NCBI GenBank assembly: GCA_029237695.1
Contig: CM055271.1
Coordinates: 83,401,488 to 83,465,487 of the forward strand
DNA length: 64,000 bases
Reading direction: 5' to 3'
Origin: Conchocele bisecta
Taxonomy: Eukaryota; Mollusca; Bivalvia; Lucinida; Thyasiridae
Shown: piece by piece, positions 56,700-64,000 of the stretch
Position numbering within the stretch: position 1 is the first letter of the stretch
Layout: every line of letters starts with the position of its first letter
Program-made: the position numbers and the translations under genes
Notes under the pieces: model-generated
What the model was told of the DNA's origin: nothing
The model's input: the letters and a program-made list of their open reading frames with translations, nothing else
Databases searched by the model: none

Positions 56700-56930
56700 T
56701 GCAAAGGGCAACTATATCGGTTTATGCAAACAGTGCAGATCCAGATGAGCCGGCTCGTAACGAGCCGTCTCATCAGGATCTGCACTGTTTGAAAGTAATT
56801 TTCATATTTTTGAGAACAACAAATACCCCCTTTTTATAAATGGAACAGTCTGAAAATCATTTTGCGATGATTGGATTGGTTGCAAAATTAACATATCGCA
56901 GTCCATTCCAGTTACTTAGGGGTGAAACTT
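56700..56930. mobile_element. piggyBac-like MITE, third copy
   Basis: Centre is a near-perfect hairpin GTGCAGATCCAGATGAGCC/GGCTCG...CAGGATCTGCAC (about 56,731-56,789). The right end CTTAGGGGTGAAAC matches the intact copy but the final GGGTTAA is lost. Confidence 0.7.
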
Positions 56931-57319
56931 GTTGAAATGGCAAATGTAGCAAGATGTGTTGTTATAAGTAGCAATTACAGTTATTTCTACTAGTGTTGAT
57001 ACAGTTCATCCTACATACATACGCAATCTGATTTGGGACTACATTATTTGTCAGTTTCATAGTCTGATCCGAGTCTACTCTCGCAAAACTCAATGTTTGT
57101 GTTATTCAGTAAGAAATAAACTCTGAAATACAGCATAGGACCGGATCTCTATAAATAGATTTGCAAAGGGACATAACTAGCTACGATCCCTCGTTGACGT
57201 CGTAAACAGATGATATTTTCTAAAAAGGACAATATTTGCCCACGCAACTTGCAATTGGGCGGTTCATGGGTTTTGCGATCAGCGTATATCCAGATCAGTC
57301 TGTGAATCATCCGTACGGT
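56931..57319. other. Gene-free interval
   Basis: No supported feature. Confidence 0.4.
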
Positions 57320-57392
57320 CTGTCAGGATTTGTACTGCTCGCCATTCAATCGATGAATCGATTGAATGGCGAGCAGTGCAAATCCTGACAGC
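57320..57392. repeat. Near-perfect 73-bp palindrome
   Basis: CTGTCAGGATTTGTACTGC through CATTCAATCGAT and its inverse, with two mismatches and almost no loop. Likely the remaining ends of a foldback element or a hairpin locus. Confidence 0.8.
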
Positions 57393-57432
57393 CCGTCATC
57401 CTTATAACAATAACTAGATCTTCATTTGCTGG

Positions 57433-57600
57433 TGACCGGATTAGCTCGGTAGTTAGAGCGTCGGACTGCGGATCGGGGGACCCCTGGTTCCATTCCTACC
57501 TCTACCCGCTCCGAATGCCTCAGGTTGTCCACATGGGGCGTTTTGACTGTTCCCCGAATAACTGTTTATTGGGGCGCATCAACTGACCGATCTAAATTAC
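57433..57600 (+). mobile_element. tRNA-derived SINE
   Basis: tRNA-like head with A box TTAGCTCGGTAGT (57,441-57,453) and B box GGTTCCATTCC (57,486-57,496). The D arm pairs (GCTC/GAGC), but the anticodon and T stems are degenerate, so it is not a functional tRNA. A tRNA-unrelated body follows (CGAATGCCTCAGGTTGTCC). Transcription by RNA polymerase III and mobilisation by a non-LTR partner are the family norm. Confidence 0.6.
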
Positions 57601-57680
57601 GTTGAATTATTTTAATACAATTATGGCTACAGCTCTTCCTGAATGCGCAGCATTGTAAACCTTCCATGTAGGCAATATAT

Positions 57681-57950
57681 TTAGCCAATTTCACCAACAT
57701 TGCAAAGTTACTTCTATAGCAAAGTATACTTTGAGGGAGAAATGTTCAATTTTAGGATAAATTTATTATTTTTTATTATACTGAATTTAAATATGGCTGT
57801 GATAATGTAATAAATTCAGTATAATAATTCTGCATACTTTTGATCATCAAATGTATGCAGTCGTTAGTTCTATATGACATAATGCATTTTGGGAAAAATA
57901 AATGATTACTCCCTCAAAGTATACTTTGCAATGTTGGTGAAATCGGCTAC
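57681..57950. mobile_element. MITE, second copy of the 53,687 type
   Basis: Ends TTAGCCAATTTCACCAAC and GTTGGTGAAATCGGCTAC. The internal palindrome is half deleted (only GGCTGTGATAATGTAATAAA remains). The right end abuts the next MITE. Confidence 0.8.
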
Positions 57951-58300
57951 AGAGCTCCAGATAATGTGTATATCTAAAGAGTATTATACCCCCATATTTT
58001 AAATTCAATGCGTATTTTAGTATTTTACTTTACAAATGTTTTACTGATTGTATTCCTTATTAAGGTGGGAACAGATGATACAAAATAAAACAAATTAAAA
58101 ACTTGGCTTAGTTGAGCTGCATTTTGCAACTCAGCTATGTAAATGTTCAACTTTATTACAGTATGTCCACCACTCAATTTGAAAATCAATGCGTATTTTC
58201 ACATTGCTGTGTGTATTTTGTACTCCCACTTTTGATAATCAATGCGTATTCTGCTAAGATAAGTGTAAATAATTCAATACGCAACTTATCTGGAGCTCTG
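57950..58300. mobile_element. MITE, second copy of the 29,550 type
   Basis: Terminal repeats CAGAGCTCCAGATAA and TTATCTGGAGCTCTG are perfect over 14-15 bp. Internal AATGCGTATTTT motifs recur four times. Confidence 0.75.
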
Positions 58301-58676
58301 CAATACACTTCATGAATCCAGGTTTGCATATAAATAGCAAAGTTTAACGATTGAAAAACACGTAGCAGATAAATGTTCCCCTAAAGAACTATAATGACGC
58401 AAATGTCTAAGTCAGTTGACATTAAGCAAGGGGCCGCGTGGGTGGGCTATAATGAAACTATTGATGAAGTAAAGTTTTGAAATTTAACATTTTTATTTTT
58501 TTTGACAATATCAGGTGTGTAACCCTTTTTTAGCAACAATAATGACCCCCCCAATTTCTTTGTTTTGCGCAGATTTCGGTATGTTTTTAGACAACCAAAC
58601 TGTTATTGAGACACACCGGAAAGTATGATTGACACATACGTATGCCATATTACCGTCGGGAGCGCACATCTATTGT
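58301..58676. other. 3' flank of the NXPE-like gene
   Basis: Includes the probable 3' UTR of the minus-strand gene. Otherwise nothing recognised. Confidence 0.4.
58492..58497 (-). terminator. Candidate polyadenylation signal AATAAA
   Basis: TTTATT on the plus strand, i.e. AATAAA on the minus strand, about 180 nt after the stop of the NXPE-like gene. Confidence 0.35.
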
Positions 58677-60440
58677 CTACATACACACATGTGCGAGCAT
58701 TTGATAAATCAGGTTAGACAACGCAGCATCGGCACTATGTGTGGCATAATCTCCAAAAGCCACCGTTATACTCCATTGGTCCAAGTAGAAAATGTTCTCC
58801 GATAAATAATGAAACTCATCCCTAATTATATCATTAAACAATGCGAGCATATGTATACGACCCTCTCGTGTGTGTGGTCCTTTTATAAATACTTTCACGT
58901 CGGGTAACTTGGTAGTTAAGTAGTTAACCGCGTGTGCAATATTTCTGATTCTACTCTTAAACACCCATGGATCATATTGCTGCACGTGAAGAGCAACGCC
59001 GATGACAATAATAATATTTCTGTTAGCAATATCAAGTTCGTTGAATAAGTATCTTTTTGGATGTAGTTTACGTTCCATGTTTCTTTCATCAGTTATATTT
59101 GTATTTTCTTGCGCTCTATGTATTTCCGTGCGTTTATCGTGGACATACTTGGTCAGTTCATACAAATACTCACTGACGGATCTGAATGAACCAATGTCGG
59201 CAAAGTAACTGGTAAACTGATACGGCATGGCATGCGTGGTCCACGATATCGACATGTTCATGGATCGCCTCCTTGCGCTGGCAAGCCTATACTTTATATA
59301 TGTATTAACTGGCGTTGTCTCAAACATCGTGTTAAAATATGTATACCACTGTCTGAGTGTAGAGTCGCCATACATGGCAATATGCGTGTTTCTCAGGCAC
59401 GTCTTGTAGTCAGCGTATGTGTTTTCTATGTTCGCCCTACAGTATGTGGACTTCCACAGAGAGTTGTCCACGTAGCCGGATGGTTTGTGCTTCATCCACG
59501 TCTCTGATCGAACATTCCAGTCCGTACATGGCGGCAATGTCGCTTCACTTGATTCACCATTTGGTTTATTGTTGTCATTTTTCACGTCTATTGTTATTGG
59601 CGCAATGACTCCGTTAACTTCGGGTAAATCTAATGTCAAACAATACTGGCGTACTGGTGGATCAGTCCCCCCGCCACAGCAATACCGCTTAATATCACTA
59701 CATTGCAGGTTGGGGTTCACCGGCCTTTCACAATACCAGGATAAATCGTAGTTTTCTTTGGTCATGTTACAGACGTCCCCTGGACCACTCGCCAACCCAA
59801 CTGTGGTCGGCAGACATTCTCTCCTTTCTGTATAGTTGAGAAATTCAAATTCACCAAGTATAAATCGGTTAACAAGATACTTCCCATAGCGTAAGATACA
59901 CGACTTCTGTAACACAAACTTTTGCCGACTCTCAGCTACAACACCAACGATTTGCGTCGTTCCTGGCCATCTTAGTTTGATACGGCCAGTGTATGTTCCA
60001 TTCAGATGATCGACCATAGTTCCTATGCTGATACAATGGTCTCCCGTCATGGCGCGCAGGAAGAGAATGTCACTACCACGGGACTTACAGACGCTGCTAC
60101 CGTTGTTCAAATTGATCGTAAACTGCACAGTGTCACCAACAGTATAGGACCTCTTCTCGACGATTATCTGGTACGTGGGAATATTGTCTTCGCTGAACGC
60201 ACACACTTCCGGATCGGAGACTTCAGATTGTGAAAATCTATAATAAACGTTTGTTTCGTGAGTGCAGTCCTTACAGTACGGCACAAGTGGTAGATCTGTG
60301 GACTGAAGCGAAAATTCGTAACGCCAGTGCACGAGGAACCCAATGCCGAGTAGAATTGCTAGTGTATAAATAATCCTCAGTTTATCCCTTTTCGTTAGTC
60401 TGTGTTTAGTAAATCTCCACTTCCAAGTTCGGGCGGTCAT
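58677..60440 (-). CDS. NXPE family / PC-esterase-like type II membrane protein
   Basis: Single uninterrupted frame of 587 residues, ATG 60,438-60,440, stop TAG. A short basic cytoplasmic tail is followed by a signal anchor (residues 21-40, LRIIYTLAILLGIGFLVHW). The lumenal NXPE domain (about 75-270) is cysteine-rich with N-glycosylation sequons (NGT 147, NMT 225). The C-terminal PC-esterase domain (about 305-587) has the nucleophile block MYGDSTLRQWYTYF (GDS 358-360) and a final acid-histidine pair DYATH (564-568). PC-esterases act on acyl groups of glycans; the substrate here is unknown. NXPE genes usually have several exons, so a one-exon form could be a retrocopy or lineage-specific. It is the only long intact cellular gene seen. 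Confidence 0.85.
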   Translation of the reverse strand: MTARTWKWRFTKHRLTKRDKLRIIYTLAILLGIGFLVHWRYEFSLQSTDLPLVPYCKDCTHETNVYYRFSQSEVSDPEVCAFSEDNIPTYQIIVEKRSYTVGDTVQFTINLNNGSSVCKSRGSDILFLRAMTGDHCISIGTMVDHLNGTYTGRIKLRWPGTTQIVGVVAESRQKFVLQKSCILRYGKYLVNRFILGEFEFLNYTERRECLPTTVGLASGPGDVCNMTKENYDLSWYCERPVNPNLQCSDIKRYCCGGGTDPPVRQYCLTLDLPEVNGVIAPITIDVKNDNNKPNGESSEATLPPCTDWNVRSETWMKHKPSGYVDNSLWKSTYCRANIENTYADYKTCLRNTHIAMYGDSTLRQWYTYFNTMFETTPVNTYIKYRLASARRRSMNMSISWTTHAMPYQFTSYFADIGSFRSVSEYLYELTKYVHDKRTEIHRAQENTNITDERNMERKLHPKRYLFNELDIANRNIIIVIGVALHVQQYDPWVFKSRIRNIAHAVNYLTTKLPDVKVFIKGPHTREGRIHMLALFNDIIRDEFHYLSENIFYLDQWSITVAFGDYATHSADAALSNLIYQMLAHVCM

Positions 60441-60540
60441 TATCGGTCAACTTGGCAAACTACGCAAGCATGCGTCTGTGTCTGAAATGAACATAAAGAT
60501 CATGCATGATTCACATGCTGAAGTAATGGACCCATGTATA

Positions 60541-60703
60541 TAAATAGAGAATACCAGGCTAGTGTCTTTTGAAATCAAGTTTATCGGGCAAGGCTAGGAA
60601 ACGCGTAGGAATTCCGAGGCTTGCCGAGGAATTCCTACCGTTTCCGAGCCAAGCCGCCTGATAAACTTGATATAAAAATACACTAGCCTGGTATTCTATT
60701 TAT
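60541..60703. repeat. Foldback element beside the NXPE-like gene
   Basis: Outer arms TAAATAGAGAATACCAGGCT and AGCCTGGTATTCTATTTA. Inner arms ATCAAGTTTATC.GGC and GCC.GATAAACTTGAT. The centre is GGAATTCC-based. Nearly the whole 163 bp can fold back. Confidence 0.8.
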
Positions 60704-60734
60704 CAGGTAACGTTTTATGCTCGAACATTACATT

Positions 60735-60845
60735 AGATGACGTCGTATTATATGAACAGAACGCGGACTTGTTTACGTTGCGTCATTACACTTACGTCAT
60801 TCGGTAACGTCACGTGACGTCAACCGACCAATGGAACGTCAGTTT
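60735..60845. promoter_or_regulatory. CRE / E-box / CCAAT cluster
   Basis: Within 110 bp: ATGACGTCG, TTACGTCAT, the palindrome ACGTCACGTGACGT (CACGTG E-box inside two CRE half-sites), ACCAATGG and AACGTCAG. It lies 300-400 bp upstream of the NXPE-like start on the minus strand. A promoter role is inferred from density and position. Confidence 0.4.
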
Positions 60846-61300
60846 TCACTTTGTTGTAACCCGGATGTTGATATCAGGTCAATGCCTGATACAAAAATAT
60901 GTTATCAGTCAGTACGTATTCGGTCAATACAGGGCAGGTTACCTGATAACTGCTTTTAATACGCCTAAAAGTATCAGTAAGGCCTTTATTTTGTAATTGT
61001 TTGTTTTACGAACGACCAAATCTCTGTAGTGCCGTATGAGGAGGGAAGAAAAATAAAATAAAAAAAAGAATTTGCAATTTTATTTTTTCGTCGGGAGTTA
61101 TAAACTGTACGGAGAACAATAAAAAGTCATTTTATTAATTAGAAAAATATATGTGTGTACATCTATATCTTTGCATTAATTATATGTTGTCTTATGTTAT
61201 GTTAAACATTAATTAATACAACATTGTACAATGAATACAACACTTACATGTGCAACAATAGCTTCTAAACAATATATTACAGGGTGTGGGATCACGTAGT
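60846..61300. other. Gene-free interval
   Basis: AT-rich; TATCAGG/CCTGATA phrases recur at about 60,700, 60,873 and 60,950, but no complete element was delimited. Confidence 0.35.
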
Positions 61301-61308
61301 TTCCGAAC

Positions 61309-61922
61309 GATATTCGAGGCAAACACTTCAATGTTACTTCACTTGCGGAGCTATTCCAGGTGGAGAACATTGAAGGTTTGCTTCGCTTTCTCCATGAAAC
61401 TAACTTGTATCGGAAAATTTAATTTTATCATTGTATACAAGTCTCTCATTTCTATAATTTTATAATTCTATACACGTTCATCATTTATATTGTTTATCAT
61501 ATTAATATGTTTACCTTATCATCTGATTGATTACCACATGTAACATACTATTTTACTATTATTTGTATTCTTCATCTACATTGCTTGGCCCTAAATGATA
61601 CTCTTTTGTGTTGATGGGCCGTTAAGCACCATTCCATTCTCCATGAAACGAACTTGTATCGGAAAATTTAATTTTATCATTGTATACAATGTATACATGT
61701 CATGTTTCTCATTTCTATAATTTTATAATTCTATACACGTTTTTCATTTATATTGTTCATCATATTAATATTTTTACCCGGATCGTCTGATTGACATATA
61801 AAACTACCGTATCTAACATACTATTTTACTATTATTTGTATTCTTCGTCCACATTGCTTGGCCCTAAATGATACTCTTTGGTGTTGATGGGCCGCTAAGC
61901 ACCATTCCATTCCATTCCGAAC
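61309..61922 (+). mobile_element. Two truncated non-LTR ends in tandem (copies M and N)
   Basis: Copy M (61,309-61,638) and copy N (61,639-61,918) are both 5'-truncated, each with ORF2 end, 3' UTR and tail, joined directly tail to truncated start. TTCCGAAC occurs once before M (61,301-61,308) and once after N (61,915-61,922), so the pair shares one target duplication. Confidence 0.8.
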
Positions 61923-62282
61923 GGTGTGATGTTATGATTTTAGATGTGTTTACAGTAAATTTTCCTTTAATACTAATTGAATGTTGATTTTTATGAAACG
62001 TAGTGCAGGAAATGCGAAACTGTTTATCCATTATAGCAGTTTGCTGTAATCTCATACCTGTTGTTTTGAAGAAGAATTGGTTACCGTCAACGTAAATAAA
62101 TATCGAGTGCATGTGCATTTAAGAAATACCCAGTACTTGATTCTTAATGAAAGTTTTGGATTTTGTAAAGAACGTTTAGTGCAACCATAAAACCATAAAA
62201 CCATAAAACACACAAGCGTTGGTGCGCTATATATCATAAACATCCATCGTGTTTTGGCACCACATCAGATTCTGATGTTTGA
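61923..62282. other. Gene-free interval
   Basis: No supported feature apart from the short repeat ACCATAAA three times at about 62,186. Confidence 0.4.
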
Positions 62283-62350
62283 CGATAAAAAATTACAATT
62301 TTCGAAAAAAAACATAATTTTTTTTTTCGAAAATTGTAGTTTTCTATCGC
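62283..62350. repeat. AT-rich hairpin
   Basis: CGATAAAAAATTACAATTTTC and its inverse (GAAAATTGTAGTTTTCTATCG) separated by an A/T run. Confidence 0.75.
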
Positions 62351-62602
62351 CACGGGGGAATAATGTTGAAGACTGGACAAGTTTTCAGATGTTACTCTAT
62401 GTTGGCAACAAATTTACACATTAAGTTTCAATTGTACTATATATTCCACATTACACAACGTCCAATACAAATACCTGATGCGAATTCTGGGAATAAATAA
62501 ATTACTAAATCGCTGTAAGTAGTAGCCTGTGTGATTGTGCTCTTATTCTGGGAATGTACCCATGTGCAACATGTTTAGTCTAGGCCAAGAACTTACCTAT
62601 AC

Positions 62603-63161
62603 TCTGTTTCGCGAAAGCTGCCCAGATTTTGCGGCCATATAAACAATTTAAAAACAATATTTTTTTCGATAATATTAAATTAAAGGAAAATTTAAGAATG
62701 AGCCTTCTTTTTATTTCGTGTAATTTGGTCAAATATTGATTTTATTGCGAAAAAAACAATTTCCCCATGTTAAATCCCCATATACATCTTCACAGAGTGA
62801 AGATGTCTATGGGGATTTAACATGGGGAACTTTTTTAGAATTTCAGAAATACTGTACCGATTTTTAAAATTTAACTTGTTTTCTTAGAGATCATTTCCAA
62901 GCTATCTAGCTAGGTTTCGGAGTCAATTTCCAAACTTTTTCGTTGTTTGACTCCTTCCACAACTCCTCTACCTCTTTTTCCCACATGTTAAATTCCCATA
63001 GAGAAATCAAATTTTCGTAATAAAACCAATATTCGACCAAATTTCACGAAATAAAAAGAAGGCTCATTCTTAAATTTTCATTTAATTTAATATTATCGAA
63101 ACAAATATTGTATTTGAATTGTTTATGTGACCGTAAAAGTTGGGCAGCTTTCGTGAAACAG
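62603..63161. mobile_element. Foldback element with about 160-bp inverted arms
   Basis: Left arm from CTGTTTCGCGAAAGCTGCCC, right arm ending GGGCAGCTTTCGTGAAACAG. The arms also share AATGAGCCTTCTTTTTATTT and its inverse. The middle has a second hairpin (CCCCATGTTAAATCCCCATA...GGGGATTTAACATGGGG, about 62,762-62,827). Non-coding; no target duplication identified. Confidence 0.8.
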
Positions 63162-63774
63162 ACAGTAAATGATAAGGTTATAACATGCACAATGAATGAA
63201 CGTTAAAAACATTTCTATAGGGGTAAATGATCATTCACTTTTGGCACAACTTAATTTCATCGTTCATAGTTTATATTAAAATGTAAATATGAAAAACGCG
63301 ATATAATGTTCGAATCATTCATAATTTACTTGAAGAACAGAAATCAGATAGAACAGAAAATAGCCACATATAAACTTGAATGATAAACGAGAACAATACA
63401 TTATCAAGTGGGGTAGGTTTAATATTCAGTTAAACATTTCTATTTGACAGGAACACAAATGGAATTATTTCTTTCCTTCTTTTTTCTCATGATTATCTCC
63501 CCTAACGTTAAGCTCTTCTCAACACTACTTTCATGAAAGTCTAATACATTGTCTATGTAACTTGTGTAGTATAATTAGATAATATTATGTTCAATTGCTA
63601 TGCAGTGTACATAATGTATTGAAAAGTGAAAATAAAACATTTAGTCATCACAAAAAAAACACACAACATTTCAATTTTGGCGGGTTTGTAAAACAAATAC
63701 AAAAATAAAGGCCTAAGCGAAAACAAATAAATTAATAACACAAGTTTGACCAGTATTTCATAATGTTATAATAT
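63162..63774. other. Gene-free interval
   Basis: AT-rich sequence without supported features. Confidence 0.4.
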
Positions 63775-63775
63775 C

Positions 63776-63998
63776 TACGTACTATCAAATATGTACGTCC
63801 AAGAGCTCTCCATATATAAAATCATTTTGTTTACACTGTTTAACACACAAAATTCGTTTACAGAAGCTAAGTTGAACCCTTTCAACAGTTTGTGCCTGCG
63901 TGAAACCCCACACTTCTGAGCCATAATGTAAAAAGGTATAATAAGTTTATCAAATAGATCTAGTATGTGCTTAGCAGACACATCTGTACAGTTATATA
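63776..63998 (-). pseudogene. CR1/jockey-type reverse transcriptase C-terminal fragment
   Basis: Enters from beyond the right edge. The first frame reads ILDLFDKLIIPF, then after a shift near 63,935 the next frame reads HYGSEVWGFTQAQTVERVQ, LSFCKRILCVK and NDFIYGEL before a stop. DKLIxPxLxYGSEVWG and the following QLxFCKxxLxV block are typical of the thumb/C-terminal region of jockey/CR1-type non-LTR reverse transcriptases. This is a second non-LTR family, distinct from the dominant one. Degenerate. Confidence 0.65.
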
Positions 63999-64000
63999 CA

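Noticed and set aside
57433..57505. Functional tRNA gene
   Set aside because: A and B boxes and the D arm are present, but the anticodon and T stems do not pair and a SINE-like body follows.
62186..62212. ACCATAAA triple as telomere-like repeat
   Set aside because: Only three units, not TTAGGG-like; a trivial microsatellite.

Overview
The window looks like nuclear DNA of a metazoan, most likely a lophotrochozoan and probably a bivalve mollusc. This is an inference from three things: the dense mixture of RNase H-bearing non-LTR retrotransposons, Helentron/HINE-like elements with tandem-repeat cores and MITEs; intronless NXPE-like coding sequence; and a low-GC intergenic background. No bacterial operons, CRISPR arrays or functional tRNA or rRNA genes were seen. 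Only one long intact cellular gene is visible, a type II membrane NXPE/PC-esterase-like protein at 58,677-60,440 on the minus strand. Nearly everything else is transposable element, much of it nested.

Layout. 1-950: 3' end of a non-LTR retrotransposon (copy A). 1.0-1.3 kb: helix-turn-helix fragment of a DDE transposase. 4.0-7.25 kb: three HINE-like elements, one inside another. 7.5 kb: orphan SGNH-like exon. 8.35-17.3 kb: an old non-LTR copy (B/D), split by a HINE-like element (8,440-9,733) and by a nearly full-length young copy C (10,550-16,611) with a readable target-site duplication. 17.3-18.04 kb: 221-bp tandem repeats. 18.5-25.13 kb: second nearly full-length copy E, carrying a 480-bp truncated copy F. 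25.1-25.66 kb: a truncated copy and a palindromic 3' UTR dimer. 25.7-29.2 kb: HINE-like elements with ACGT microsatellites and about 200-bp cores. 29.3-31.6 kb: a small exon-like fragment, a MITE and two foldback repeats. 31.75-32.96 kb: broken Crypton-like tyrosine recombinase. 34.7-50.7 kb: a three-level nest in which a HINE-like element holds non-LTR copy I, which holds a complete LTR retrotransposon (38,566-47,517, 2.5-kb LTRs, 5-bp duplication ACATT). 50.7-58.3 kb: truncated non-LTR ends, several MITEs (one piggyBac-like with TTAA ends) and a tRNA-derived SINE. 58.7-60.4 kb: the NXPE-like gene. 60.5-64 kb: foldbacks, a tandem pair of truncated non-LTR ends sharing one target duplication, and a CR1/jockey-type reverse transcriptase fragment at the right edge.

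The dominant non-LTR family has a 5' UTR of about 0.75 kb, ORF1 (Gag-like, three zinc knuckles), then after exactly 3 nt ORF2 (APE endonuclease, reverse transcriptase, RNase H, C-terminal CCHC), a short 3' UTR and an ATTCC-repeat tail. None of the copies is intact. The most unusual element is the LTR retrotransposon. It is Ty3/gypsy-like in sequence, but its surviving parts run Gag, protease, integrase, reverse transcriptase, RNase H, the order known from Gmr1-type elements. Two deletions have removed the integrase core and the reverse transcriptase core, leaving the Gag-protease reading frame open.

Boundaries, family names and identities were judged by eye from internal comparison; no database search or alignment program was available.
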